DNA of 64,000 nt, from assembly GCF_021129215.1 (NCBI RefSeq), contig NZ_JAJOLP010000001.1, positions 3,348,001-3,412,000 of the forward strand, in the 5' to 3' direction. The notes below the pieces were generated by a model. That model was not told where the DNA came from and did no database searches. It saw only the letters and a program-made list of their open reading frames with translations. Numbering within the stretch: the first letter of the stretch is position 1; the number at the start of each line of letters is the position of its first letter. Positions 1-8,396 of this stretch are shown here, piece after piece. Source of the DNA: Agromyces sp. S2-1-8 (GTDB lineage: Bacteria; Actinomycetota; Actinomycetes; Actinomycetales; Microbacteriaceae). The position numbers and the translations under genes were made by a program.

Positions 1-205
1 TCGCAGCGAGCACGAACGAGAGGATCACGCTCGGGCCGGCGTAGTTCGCCGCGGCCTGCGCCCCGACCGAGAAGATGCCAGCCCCGACCGCGACGGCGAT
101 GCCCATGAGCGCGAGGTCCCAGGTGCCGAGCGAGCGTTTGAGGCTGCGGCTCTCGTCGCTCGAGTCGGCGATCGAGGCCTCGACCGATTTCACGCGCAGG
201 TTCAT
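1..205 (-). CDS. APC-family amino acid permease, N-terminal part (cut by window edge)
   Basis: Reading from ATG at 205 gives about 68 residues that run off the window. A basic/Ser-rich cytoplasmic N-terminus is followed by GTWDLALMGIAVAVGAGIF, the first transmembrane helix with the G-[IA]-G-x-G-I-F substrate-binding motif of the APC superfamily (cationic amino acid transporter branch), and then by the start of a second helix. The substrate cannot be told from this fragment. It runs in the same direction as lpdA, which ends about 95 bp upstream of it. Confidence 0.75.
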   Translation of the reverse strand, partial: MNLRVKSVEASIADSSDESRSLKRSLGTWDLALMGIAVAVGAGIFSVGAQAAANYAGPSVILSFVLAA

Positions 206-299
206 CGCTCCCCCAAGCGGTCATCGCGCCGCGGGCGCGGCGCTGCGTGTGCCCAGCGTACGCCCGGGTCGGTGCGGGCGGGGCGTCGGGACGCGCGCG

Positions 300-1736
300 T
301 CAGCGCACGATGTGCATGGCCCGCGCGGCGTCGGTGAGCGAGCCCGACAGCGACGGGTACACCGGGAACGCCTCGGCGAACTGGTCGACCGTGAGCCGGT
401 GCTCGACGGCGAGCGCGAGCGGGAAGATGAGCTCCGACGCCTTCGGCGCGACGATGACGCCGCCGATGATCGAGCCCGAACCGCTCGAGGCGAAGAGCTT
501 CACGAAGCCCTCGCGGATGCCCATCATCTTCGCCCGCGGGTTCGACGAGAGCGGCAGCTTGTAGACGACGCCCGGCACGACGCCCTCCTCGATCTCCTTC
601 TCGGTCCAGCCGACGGTCGCGATCTCGGGCTGCGTGAAGATGTTCGAGGTGATGTTCCGGTTCTCGGGCGGGTTCACGACGTCGCCCATCGCGTGGAACA
701 CGGCCGTGCGCCCCTGCATCGAGGCGACCGAGGCGAGCGGCATGAACGTCGTGCAGTCGCCGGCGGCGTAGATGTTCGGCATCGACGTGCGCGCGACCCG
801 GTTGACCCGGATGTGCCCCGACTCGGCGAGCTGCACGCCCGCCTCCTCGAGGCCGAGGTCACGGGTGTTCGGCACCGATCCGACCGCCATGAGGCAGTGC
901 GAGCCCTGCACCTGGCGTCCGTCGGACAGCGTCGCGACGACGCCGTCGCCGTCGCGCACGACCGACTCGGCCCGCGACTTGTTCAGCACCTTCATGCCGT
1001 TGCGCTTGAACACCTTCTCGATGACGGATGCCGCGTCGGCGTCCTCCCCGGGCAGCACCTGGTCCCGGCTCGAGATGAGCGTGACCTTCGCCCCGAGGGC
1101 GCGGTACGCCGAGGCGAACTCGGCGCCCGTGACGCCGGAGCCCACGACGATGAGGTGTTCGGGCACCTGCTGGAGCGAGTAGAGCTGGGTCCACGTGAGG
1201 ATGCGCTCGCCGTCGGGCACCGCGGTCGGCAGCACGCGCGGCGTCGCGCCGACCGAGAGCACGAGCGTGTCGGCCTCGATGCGGTCGAAGTCGGTGCCGC
1301 CCTTGGCGGTCGCGACGATCACGGCGTTCGGACCGTCGAGGCGACCCTCGCCGTGCACGAGGTGCACGCCGGCCTCGAGCAGGTTCGAGCGCATGTCTTC
1401 GGACTGCTGCGCCGCGAGGCCGAGCAGCCGCTTGTTCACGGCGGCGAGGTTGATCGCGACCTGGGGCTTCACGGCCTTGTCGGCCTCGCCCTTCGCGTAG
1501 AACTGCACGCCGAGGTCGGCCGCCTCCTTCACCGCGTTCGACGCCTCCGCCGTGGCGATGAGCGACTTCGAGGGCACGACGTCGGTGAGCACGGCCGAAC
1601 CGCCCACGCCCGCACGCTCGACCAGGGTGACCTCGGCCCCGAGCTGCGCCGCGGCGAGTGCGGCTTCGTACCCGCCGGGCCCCCCTCCGAGGACGGCGAT
1701 CCGTTGCGTGCGCTCGAACTCGTAGGCCATGCTCAT
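300..1736 (-). CDS. lpdA: LpdA-type NAD(P)H:quinone oxidoreductase (Cys-less pyridine nucleotide-disulfide reductase fold)
   Basis: This 478-aa flavoprotein has the two-dinucleotide-fold architecture of dihydrolipoamide dehydrogenases: an FAD motif GGGPGG near residue 17, an NAD(P)H motif GSGVTGAEFASAY near residue 200 and the second FAD motif YAAGDCT near residue 325. The redox-active CxxxxC is absent (GVGGSAVLTDVVPSKS instead of GGTCLNVGCIPSK), and the C-terminal His-Glu dyad is replaced (FPVYPSLSGSL). This matches M. tuberculosis Rv3303c LpdA, an NAD(P)H:quinone reductase linked to oxidative-stress resistance, and not a lipoamide dehydrogenase. It is divergent from punA. An in-frame ATG at 1730 is an alternative start. 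No strong Shine-Dalgarno sequence is seen. Confidence 0.88.
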   Translation of the reverse strand: MSMAYEFERTQRIAVLGGGPGGYEAALAAAQLGAEVTLVERAGVGGSAVLTDVVPSKSLIATAEASNAVKEAADLGVQFYAKGEADKAVKPQVAINLAAVNKRLLGLAAQQSEDMRSNLLEAGVHLVHGEGRLDGPNAVIVATAKGGTDFDRIEADTLVLSVGATPRVLPTAVPDGERILTWTQLYSLQQVPEHLIVVGSGVTGAEFASAYRALGAKVTLISSRDQVLPGEDADAASVIEKVFKRNGMKVLNKSRAESVVRDGDGVVATLSDGRQVQGSHCLMAVGSVPNTRDLGLEEAGVQLAESGHIRVNRVARTSMPNIYAAGDCTTFMPLASVASMQGRTAVFHAMGDVVNPPENRNITSNIFTQPEIATVGWTEKEIEEGVVPGVVYKLPLSSNPRAKMMGIREGFVKLFASSGSGSIIGGVIVAPKASELIFPLALAVEHRLTVDQFAEAFPVYPSLSGSLTDAARAMHIVR

Positions 1737-1803
1737 ATTCTGTCAGTTCCCCGTGCCCGGCCAGCACATGAGCGGCGCCGTGCCCGAAGCATCCGGTGGG
1801 TTC

Positions 1804-1809
1804 TAGAGT
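1804..1809 (+). promoter_or_regulatory. punA -10 box (leaderless)
   Basis: TAGAGT ends six bases before the ATG of punA and there is no Shine-Dalgarno sequence. This places the transcription start at or next to the start codon, as in actinobacterial leaderless mRNAs. Confidence 0.55.
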
Positions 1810-1815
1810 GGTGGG

Positions 1816-2643
1816 ATGCACGATGCCAACCCGCTCGACGCGCCCTCAGCTGACCCCTTCGCCATCGCCCGTGAGGCTGCGGCGCAGATCGCCGCCCTGA
1901 CCGGGGTCGAGCGGCACGACATCGCCCTCACGCTCGGTTCGGGCTGGGGCAAGGCCGCGGAGCTCATCGGCGAGACGACGCACACGATCGCCGCGACCGA
2001 CGTGCCCGGCTTCTCGAAGCCCGCCGTCGAGGGCCACGTCGGCACGCTTCGCTCGGTGCTGCTGCCGACCGGCAAGCGCGCGCTGGTCATCGGCGCCCGC
2101 ACCCACTACTACGAGCGCCACGGCGTGCGCCGGGTCGTGCACTCGGTGCGCACGGCGGCCGCGACGGGTGCCACGACGATGATCCTCACGAACGGCGCCG
2201 GTGGCATCAAGGAGCACTGGAAGCCCGGCACGCCCGTGCTCATCAGCGATCACATCAACCTCACGGCCGACTCGCCGCTCGAGGGCGCGACGTTCGTCGA
2301 CCTCACCGACCTCTACTCCCAGCGGCTGCGCGACCTCGCGCACTCGATCGACCCGACCCTCGACGAGGGCGTCTACTGCCAGTTCACCGGCCCCCACTAC
2401 GAGACTCCCGCCGAGGTGCAGATGGCGAAGGCCATCGGCGGGCACATCGTCGGCATGTCGACCGCGCTCGAGGCCATCGCCGCGCGCCAGTCGGGCATGG
2501 AGGTGCTCGGCATGTCGCTCATCACGAACCTCGCGGCCGGTATCCAGCAGACGCCGCTCAGCCACCAGGAGGTCATCGAGGCCGGCCAGGCCGCCGAGCC
2601 CGTGATCAGCGCCCTGCTCGCGAAGATCGTCGCCTCGCTCTAG
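1816..2643 (+). CDS. punA: Purine nucleoside phosphorylase (trimeric PNP-II family)
   Basis: This 275-aa enzyme phosphorolyses purine (deoxy)nucleosides to the base and (deoxy)ribose-1-phosphate. Family landmarks are the phosphate loop GSGWG (residues 41-45), RTHYYE (95-100), TNGAGG (125-130) and the base-site loop GPHYETP (192-198). Length fits the trimeric PNP family. The next gene, a phosphopentose/phosphohexose mutase, follows after 35 bp on the same strand, which suggests the ribose-1-phosphate is channelled onward. The same pair (Rv3307-Rv3308) occurs in M. tuberculosis. The start is fixed by the leaderless -10 box. Confidence 0.93.
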   Translation: MHDANPLDAPSADPFAIAREAAAQIAALTGVERHDIALTLGSGWGKAAELIGETTHTIAATDVPGFSKPAVEGHVGTLRSVLLPTGKRALVIGARTHYYERHGVRRVVHSVRTAAATGATTMILTNGAGGIKEHWKPGTPVLISDHINLTADSPLEGATFVDLTDLYSQRLRDLAHSIDPTLDEGVYCQFTGPHYETPAEVQMAKAIGGHIVGMSTALEAIAARQSGMEVLGMSLITNLAAGIQQTPLSHQEVIEAGQAAEPVISALLAKIVASL

Positions 2644-2678
2644 GCCCAGCGCAGGAACCGCAGGAAGGACGACGACGG

Positions 2679-4403
2679 ATGTCGCACGAATTCGACCCTC
2701 GCGACGCCGAGCGCGTCGCCCTCGCCGAGGCGTGGATCGCGCAGGACCCCGACCCCGAGACCCGCGCCGAGCTCGCCGCGATCGTCGAGGCCGTGCGCGG
2801 CGGCGACGCCGCGGCCGCGGCCGACCTCGCCGACCGCTTCGACTCCCGGCTCGCCTTCGGCACCGCGGGACTGCGCGGTGAGATCGCCGCGGGACCGAAC
2901 CGCATGAACCGCGTGCTCGTGTCGCAGGCCGCGGCGGGCCTCGCGTCGTACCTGCTCGAGCGGGCCGAGCCCGGCACGACCCCGTCGGTCGTGATCGGCT
3001 ACGACGGCCGCAAGAACTCCGACGTGTTCGCCCGCGACTCGGCCGAGGTCTTCGCCGGCGCCGGCGTGCGCGCCGTGCTGCTGCCGCGCCTGCTGCCGAC
3101 CCCCGTGCTCGCCTTCGCGGTGCGCCATCTCGACACCTCGGCGGGCGTCATGGTGACGGCCTCGCACAACCCGCCGAACGACAACGGCTACAAGGTGTAC
3201 CTCGGCGGCTCGAACCACGGGTCCCAGATCGTCGCGCCGGCCGACGCCGAGATCGCGGCGCACATCCTGAGCGTCGCGTCGGCGACGGCGGTGCCCGCGC
3301 TGCCTCGCGGAGCGTTCGAGCTCGCCCCAGAGTCGGTCGTCGACGAGTACGTGCGGCAGACGGCCGCGAGCGCCTCCCCCGGCACGCCGGCCGCGCAGCC
3401 CCGCGTCGTCTACACGGCCATGCACGGCGTCGGATGGGAGACGGCGTCGCGCGTGCTCGAGGCCGCGGGCTTCGACGCCCCCACGCTCGTCGAGGCGCAG
3501 ATCGCCCCCGACGCGGCGTTCCCGACCGTCTCGTTCCCGAACCCCGAGGAGCCGGGCGCGATGGACCTGTCGTTCGAGCGCGCCCGCGCCGTCGGCGCCG
3601 AGCTCATCGTCGCGAACGACCCCGACGCCGATCGGCTCGCGATCGCGATCCCCGACCCGACGGCGCCCGACGGCGTCGGCTACCGCCGCCTGACCGGCAA
3701 CGAGGTCGGCCTCACGCTCGGATGGCTCGCCGCACGCCGTGCCGCCGGTGCCGCCACCGGCGAAGGCGGGCCGAACGGCGCGCTCGCGTGCTCGATCGTC
3801 TCCTCCCCCGGGCTCGAGGCCGTCGCCCGCGCCTACGGGCTCGACTTCGAGGCGACGCTCACCGGCTTCAAGTGGATCTCGCGGGCACCGGGCCTCGTGT
3901 TCGGCTTCGAGGAGGCGCTCGGCTATCTCGTGAATCCCGATGTCGTACGCGACAAGGACGGCATCTCGGCAGCGGTCGCGTTCCTCTCGCTCGCCGCCGA
4001 GCTGAAGGCCGCCGGAAAGACGGTCGCCGACCACCTCGACGACTTCGTCGAGAAGTTCGGCTGCCATGCCTCGGGCCAGGTGTCGATCCGCGTCACCGAC
4101 CTCTCGCGCATCGGCGCCGTCATGACGCGCCTGCGCGCCGAACCGCCGGCGTCGGTCGGCGGCATCCGGGTCGAGCGCATCGAGGACCTCGCCGACGGGT
4201 TCGGCGACCTGCCGCCGTCGGACGTGCTGCGCATCGTGCTCGAGGGCGGTTCGCGGGTGATGGTGCGCCCGAGCGGCACCGAGCCGAAGCTCAAGGTCTA
4301 TCTCGACGCCGTGTCCGACCGGGGCACGGTCGCCGACCGCCGTGCCGCGGCGACGGCGACGATCGCGGCCCTCGAGGCGGGCATGCGCGAGCTCGTCGCC
4401 TGA
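2679..4403 (+). CDS. pmmB: Phosphosugar mutase (phosphomannomutase/phosphoglucomutase, PmmB-like)
   Basis: This 574-aa alpha-D-phosphohexomutase interconverts sugar 1- and 6- (or 5-) phosphates. The catalytic phosphoserine loop TASHNPPNDNGYKVY is near residue 160, the Mg-binding loop DPDADR near 314, the sugar-binding GFEEALGY near 410, and the phosphate-binding RPSGTEPKLKVY near 530. The N-terminal FGTAGLRG is typical of the PGM2/PmmB branch, whose members also use phosphopentoses. Co-transcription with punA suggests it converts ribose-1-phosphate to ribose-5-phosphate (inference). An AGGAAGG sequence lies about 9 bp before the ATG. Confidence 0.9.
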   Translation: MSHEFDPRDAERVALAEAWIAQDPDPETRAELAAIVEAVRGGDAAAAADLADRFDSRLAFGTAGLRGEIAAGPNRMNRVLVSQAAAGLASYLLERAEPGTTPSVVIGYDGRKNSDVFARDSAEVFAGAGVRAVLLPRLLPTPVLAFAVRHLDTSAGVMVTASHNPPNDNGYKVYLGGSNHGSQIVAPADAEIAAHILSVASATAVPALPRGAFELAPESVVDEYVRQTAASASPGTPAAQPRVVYTAMHGVGWETASRVLEAAGFDAPTLVEAQIAPDAAFPTVSFPNPEEPGAMDLSFERARAVGAELIVANDPDADRLAIAIPDPTAPDGVGYRRLTGNEVGLTLGWLAARRAAGAATGEGGPNGALACSIVSSPGLEAVARAYGLDFEATLTGFKWISRAPGLVFGFEEALGYLVNPDVVRDKDGISAAVAFLSLAAELKAAGKTVADHLDDFVEKFGCHASGQVSIRVTDLSRIGAVMTRLRAEPPASVGGIRVERIEDLADGFGDLPPSDVLRIVLEGGSRVMVRPSGTEPKLKVYLDAVSDRGTVADRRAAATATIAALEAGMRELVA

Positions 4404-4455
4404 GGCCCCACCTCGTCGAGCATGCGGTGGTCGACGTCCCCTCGCCGACGACACT

Positions 4456-4529
4456 CGAGGAGTGCGGCTCGCCACAGCGCTTCGAGCGTGCACTCCTCGC
4501 CCTGAAGCGGGCGGTGAGTGCACGCTCGA
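4456..4529. terminator. Bidirectional terminator with two competing hairpins between pmmB and the PTS genes
   Basis: A perfect 14-bp inverted repeat (tcgagcgtgcactc at 4482-4495, gagtgcacgctcga at 4516-4529) encloses a 20-nt loop. A second 10-bp stem (cgaggagtgc at 4456-4465 with gcactcctcg at 4490-4499) uses part of the same left arm, so the two folds exclude each other. It lies in the 193-bp gap between convergent genes. No T-tract is present, as is common in high-GC genomes. Confidence 0.65.
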
Positions 4530-4596
4530 TGCGCTGGGACGGGCACGCAGTTGCGCGACGAGCGCGCAGGCGGCACCGCCGGAGCGACCGCGTGCC

Positions 4597-4881
4597 TCAG
4601 CCGAGCGAGCGCTCGAGCAGCCGCGTGATCTCGTCGACGTCGAAGTAGTTCACGACTTCGACGACCTCGGTGTAGCTGCGACCGATCGCCTCGCGCACCG
4701 CACCCGACAGCTCGGTCGAGGTGAGGATGACCTGCGCATCGGCCGCAGCGACGGCGACGCCGGCGAGATCGCTCGCGTCGACATCGGCCGACAGCTCGAG
4801 CCGCTCGAGGGCCCGCTCGGCGTTCACCTTCAGGATCGCCGAGGTGCCGATGCCGGCACCGCACACGGCCACGATCTTCAC
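4597..4881 (-). CDS. PTS enzyme IIB (ascorbate/galactitol-like IIB fold)
   Basis: This 94-aa cytoplasmic protein has the phosphorylatable cysteine in the P-loop-like motif VAVCGAGIGTS near residue 7, as in the lactose/galactitol/ascorbate IIB group. It begins with GTG and overlaps the IIA stop codon by 4 bp (GTGA), so the pair is translationally coupled. No IIC permease gene is adjacent or anywhere in the window. The pair may serve a remote IIC or act as a phosphorylation sensor; the substrate cannot be assigned. Confidence 0.8.
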   Translation of the reverse strand: MKIVAVCGAGIGTSAILKVNAERALERLELSADVDASDLAGVAVAAADAQVILTSTELSGAVREAIGRSYTEVVEVVNYFDVDEITRLLERSLG

Positions 4882-5330
4882 GCGGCGGCCTCGAGGCCGA
4901 GCAGCCCGCGCACCTCGGCGGCGTCGCCCGCGCGGGCGATGCGACCGACGGCGTGCGGGTCGTTGAAGACGTTCGCGAGCGTCGCGACCGAGGCGACGTG
5001 CTCTTCGGCGTTCGACACGGCGAGCCCGACGACGACGCGCACGGGATCGTTGTGCGGGTGGCCGAACGGCACGGGCTCGGCGAGCGTCACCACCGCGATG
5101 CCCTCGCGTCGCACGTCGGGGCCGGGGCGCGCGTGCGCGAGCGCGAGGCCCGGGGCGATCACGACGTAGGCACCGAACTCCTCGATGACGGCGACCATGC
5201 GGTCGGCGTACTCGGCGCGCGTCGAACCCGACCGGGTGAGGGCGCGGCCGGCCTCACGGACGGCGGCTCGCCAGTCGGATGCGTGCGCGCCGATGACGAC
5301 GGCGTCGTCGGGCAGCGGTGGGAGGTTCAT
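4878..5330 (-). CDS. PTS enzyme IIA (fructose/mannitol-type EIIA-2 domain)
   Basis: About 150 aa with the EIIA-2 fold. The phosphoryl-accepting histidine lies in LALAHARPG, about residue 65, and GHPHNDPVRVVVGLAV follows as in mannitol/ascorbate IIA proteins. The start chosen is MNLPPLP; a longer frame begins at 5378 with a low-complexity Pro-rich leader and is less likely. It lies downstream of add on the same strand and is coupled to IIB. It is probably transcribed with add, which is an unusual neighbour for PTS genes. Confidence 0.8.
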   Translation of the reverse strand: MNLPPLPDDAVVIGAHASDWRAAVREAGRALTRSGSTRAEYADRMVAVIEEFGAYVVIAPGLALAHARPGPDVRREGIAVVTLAEPVPFGHPHNDPVRVVVGLAVSNAEEHVASVATLANVFNDPHAVGRIARAGDAAEVRGLLGLEAAA

Positions 5331-5397
5331 CTCGGGTCCGTTCGGGGGCGGCGGGCGGACGGCGGAGGCGCGAGGCATCCGGCCGCAGGGCTCGTCG

Positions 5398-6519
5398 TCA
5401 GGCTTCGTCGAAGCCGTCTTGGATGAGCTCGGCGAGTTCGTCGCGATCGTCGAGCGGCAGGAAGGCCGCGGCTGCGGCGTTGAGCTGGAAGGTCTCGAGG
5501 TCGTCGAGGTCGTAGCCGAACGCGTCGCTCAGCAGCGCGAGCTCGCGGGTGAGGCTCGTGCCCGACTGCAGGCGGTTGTCGGTGTTGACGGTCACCCGGA
5601 AGCCCAGCTGGTACAGCAGGTCGAACGGGTGATCGATGAGCTCGTCGCCCCAGGCCGCGATCGCACCGGTCTGCAGGTTCGACGACGGGCTCGTCTCGAG
5701 GGCGATCTCGCGGTCGCGCACCCACTGCGCGACCGGGCCGAGCGAGACGTAGGTGTTCTCGTCGTCCTGACGCTCGATCACCAGGTCTTCGGCGAGGCGC
5801 ACGCCGTGCCCGAGCCGCAGCGCGCGGCCGTCGAGCAGCGCTCCGCGGATCGACTCGAGACCGTCGGCCTCGCCGGCGTGCACGGTGACGGGCATGAACT
5901 GGCTCGCGAGGTAGTCGAACGCGGTGCGGTGCCGGCTCGGCGGGAAGCCCGCTTCGGCGCCGGCGATGTCGAATCCGACGACGCCGCGGTCGCGGTGCCG
6001 CACGGCCAGCTCGGCGATCTCGAGGCCGCGGTCGGCGTGGCGCATCGCGGTGACGAGCTGTCCGGTGCGGATGGCTCCGCCCTGGTGCCGCACGTCGTCG
6101 GCACCCTGCTCGAGGCCGGCCTGCACCGCTTCGACGGCCTCGTCGAGCGTGAGACCACGGGTGAGGTGCTGTTCGGGCGCCCAGCGGATCTCGCCGTAGA
6201 CGACGCCGTCGGCCGCCAGGTCCTGCACGAACTCGCGTGCGACGCGCGTGAGCCCCGCGCGGGTCTGCATGACCGCGGTGGTGAGGTCGAAGGTCTTCAG
6301 GTATTCGACGAGCGAACCCGAGTTCGACTGGTCGGTGAACCACGTCGCGAGCGACTCCGCATCGGCGGCGGGCACCTCGAGACCGAGCTCGTCGGCGAGC
6401 TCGATGAGGGTCTGCGGGCGCAGGCCGCCGTCGAGATGATCGTGGAGCGAGATCTTCGGCAGCGCCTGGATGTTCGTGCCGTCGCCCTCGAGGCGGTACT
6501 CGGTCGGAATCGTGTTCAC
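5398..6519 (-). CDS. add: Adenosine deaminase
   Basis: This 373-aa Zn enzyme converts (deoxy)adenosine to (deoxy)inosine. The HxH zinc motif is in SLHDHLDGGLRP near residue 24, the catalytic HAGE follows PVTV near residue 210, GHGVRL lies near 240, and the C-terminal metal Asp is in VTVNTDNR. The open frame extends further upstream, but GTG at 6519 is supported by a TATCGT -10 box 6 nt before it and by family length. It starts its own leaderless transcript while lying 91 bp downstream of deoA, so it may be expressed both alone and by read-through. Confidence 0.93.
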   Translation of the reverse strand: MNTIPTEYRLEGDGTNIQALPKISLHDHLDGGLRPQTLIELADELGLEVPAADAESLATWFTDQSNSGSLVEYLKTFDLTTAVMQTRAGLTRVAREFVQDLAADGVVYGEIRWAPEQHLTRGLTLDEAVEAVQAGLEQGADDVRHQGGAIRTGQLVTAMRHADRGLEIAELAVRHRDRGVVGFDIAGAEAGFPPSRHRTAFDYLASQFMPVTVHAGEADGLESIRGALLDGRALRLGHGVRLAEDLVIERQDDENTYVSLGPVAQWVRDREIALETSPSSNLQTGAIAAWGDELIDHPFDLLYQLGFRVTVNTDNRLQSGTSLTRELALLSDAFGYDLDDLETFQLNAAAAAFLPLDDRDELAELIQDGFDEA

Positions 6520-6525
6520 GAGACA

Positions 6526-6531
6526 ACGATA
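6526..6531 (-). promoter_or_regulatory. add -10 box (leaderless)
   Basis: On the minus strand TATCGT is followed by TGTCTC and then the GTG start codon of add. The 6-nt gap matches the other leaderless promoters in this window. Confidence 0.5.
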
Positions 6532-6610
6532 GCGGCGCGGCTGCCGCGAAGTCTCGGCAATCTCGAAGCTGGGATCTCGAGCCGCTCCGCTACCCGATCG
6601 CCCGAGGGGC

Positions 6611-7918
6611 TCAGCGCCCGATGCGGTCGGCGATGAGCGGCCCGCCGTCGTCGATCGGGTCGCCCTCGTCGCCGATGCGCCAGGCGCCCTCGACCGCCGC
6701 GAGGGCGCGTTCGAAGCGCGCGGGCTCGTCGGCGTGGAGCGTGAACAGCGGCTGTCCCGCGCGCACCGCGTCGCCGGGCTTCGCGTGCAGGTCGATGCCA
6801 GCGGCGTGGTGCACCGGGTCCTCCTTGCGCGCGCGGCCCGCGCCGAGGCGCCAGGCTGCGATGCCGAACGGCAGCGCCTCCTGGGCGACGAGCACGCCGT
6901 CGCGGTCGGCGGTGACGACGTGCTGCTCGCGCGAGACGGGCAGCGGCGCATCGGGGTCGCCGCCCTGGGCGACGATCGATCGGCGCCAGGTGTCCATCGC
7001 GCGACCGTCGTCGAGTGCGGCCTCGACGTCGTCGCCGTCGCGGCCCGCGAGCGCGAGCATCTCGCGGGCGAGTTCGACCGTCAGCTCGCGCACGTCGGCG
7101 GGGCCGCCGCCCGCGAGCACCTCGACCGACTCGCGCACCTCGTTGGCATTGCCGATCGTGAGGCCGAGCGGCACGTTCATGTTCGTGATGAGGGCGCTCG
7201 TGGCGACGCCGGCGTCCTCCCCGAGCTCGACCATGGTGCGGGCCAGCTCGCGCGAGCGCTCGATGTCCTGCAGGAACGCACCCGACCCGAACTTCACGTC
7301 GAGCACGAGCGCACCCGTGCCCTCGGCGATCTTCTTCGACATGATCGACGAGGCGATGAGCGGGATCGCCTCGACCGTGCCGGTGATGTCGCGCAGCGCG
7401 TACAGCTTCTTGTCGGCGGGCGCGAGCCCGGCGCCGGCGGCGCAGATGACGCCGCCCACGTCGCGCAACTGCGCGAACATCTCGTCGTTCGTGAGGTCGG
7501 CGCGCCAGCCCGGGATCGACTCGAGCTTGTCGAGCGTGCCGCCGGTGTGGCCGAGGCCGCGGCCCGAGAGCTGCGGCACCGCGACGCCGAAGGTCGCGAC
7601 GAGGGGCATGAGCGGCAGCGTGATCTTGTCGCCGACGCCGCCCGTGGAGTGCTTGTCGCTCGTCGGCTTGCCGAGGCCCGAGAAGTCCATGCGCTCGCCC
7701 GAGGCGATCATCGCCATCGTCATGTCGCGGATCTCACGCCGGCCCATGCCGTTGAGGAAGATCGCCATCGTCATCGCCGACATCTGCTCGTCGGCGACGT
7801 ACCCGCGGGTGTAGGCGTCGACGAGCCAGGAGATCTCGTCGGTCGTCAGCTCACGGCGATCGCGCTTCGCGCGGATGAGGTCGACCGCGTCGAACGGTTC
7901 GATGGCGGCGTCGGTCAT
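6611..7918 (-). CDS. deoA: Thymidine (pyrimidine nucleoside) phosphorylase
   Basis: This 435-aa enzyme splits thymidine/deoxyuridine to base and deoxyribose-1-phosphate. It has the family signature SGRGLGHTGGTLDKLESIPG near residue 110, the phosphate-binding KHSTGGVGDK near 80, and the pyrimidine-site Lys/Arg region ALRDIT...SSIMSKKIAEG near 165-190. The C-terminal domain is typical of NP-II phosphorylases. The ATG overlaps the cdd stop as ATGA, so the two are translationally coupled. A longer open frame upstream is just the cdd region in another frame. Confidence 0.93.
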   Translation of the reverse strand: MTDAAIEPFDAVDLIRAKRDRRELTTDEISWLVDAYTRGYVADEQMSAMTMAIFLNGMGRREIRDMTMAMIASGERMDFSGLGKPTSDKHSTGGVGDKITLPLMPLVATFGVAVPQLSGRGLGHTGGTLDKLESIPGWRADLTNDEMFAQLRDVGGVICAAGAGLAPADKKLYALRDITGTVEAIPLIASSIMSKKIAEGTGALVLDVKFGSGAFLQDIERSRELARTMVELGEDAGVATSALITNMNVPLGLTIGNANEVRESVEVLAGGGPADVRELTVELAREMLALAGRDGDDVEAALDDGRAMDTWRRSIVAQGGDPDAPLPVSREQHVVTADRDGVLVAQEALPFGIAAWRLGAGRARKEDPVHHAAGIDLHAKPGDAVRAGQPLFTLHADEPARFERALAAVEGAWRIGDEGDPIDDGGPLIADRIGR

Positions 7919-8331
7919 GATTCTCCTCGGAATTCGGCGAGCTGGCGCGGCCCGAATGCGTCGGGCAGCACCTCGTCGATGGTCTTGAAGCCGGAGACGG
8001 TGTCGAGCACCATGCCCTCGGCTGAGTGCTCGTAGAGCAGTTGGCGGCAGCGACCGCAGGGCATGAGCGTCGCCCCGTGCCCGTCGACGCACGTGAACGC
8101 GACGAGCTTGCCGCCGCCCGACATCACGAGTGCCGACACGAGCGAGCACTCGGCGCACAGCGTCACGCCGTACGAGGCGTTCTCGACGTTGCAGCCGCTC
8201 ACGATGCGGCCGTCGTCGACGACGGCCGCCGCTCCGACGGGGAACTCGGAGTACGGCACGTACGCCTTGGCCATGGCCTCGCGTGCGCGCTCGCGCAGTT
8301 CGGCCCAGTCGATCACGTCGGTGGCGGTCAT
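7915..8331 (-). CDS. cdd: Cytidine deaminase (short, tetrameric type)
   Basis: This 138-aa enzyme deaminates (deoxy)cytidine to (deoxy)uridine. The zinc site is CNVENASYGVTLCAEC (Cys ligand plus catalytic Glu in CAE, as in the Bacillus-type homotetramer) and PCGRCRQ near residue 87. Length fits the small tetrameric class. It is preceded by a GGGGGAG ribosome-binding site and overlaps deoA by 4 bp. Its product feeds the next enzyme in the operon. Confidence 0.93.
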   Translation of the reverse strand: MTATDVIDWAELRERAREAMAKAYVPYSEFPVGAAAVVDDGRIVSGCNVENASYGVTLCAECSLVSALVMSGGGKLVAFTCVDGHGATLMPCGRCRQLLYEHSAEGMVLDTVSGFKTIDEVLPDAFGPRQLAEFRGES

Positions 8332-8358
8332 GCTGCTCCCCCGGTTCGAGATGGGTGA

Positions 8359-8395
8359 CGGATGCCTCGGGGCCGGGCCGGCCCCGAGGCGTCCG
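8359..8395 (-). terminator. Hairpin between permease 2 and cdd (attenuator or terminator)
   Basis: A 16-bp stem with one mismatch (8359-8374 with 8380-8395, 5-nt loop) starts just past the permease stop codon. Its outer arm is the GGATGCCTC repeat of this genome. It sits inside the transport-salvage operon and may lower expression of cdd-deoA relative to the transporter. Confidence 0.55.
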
Positions 8396-8396
8396 G

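Noticed and set aside
4298..4864. Minus-strand 188-codon frame across the pmmB-PTS gap
   Set aside because: It crosses the bidirectional terminator and is a phase-shifted shadow of the IIB gene.
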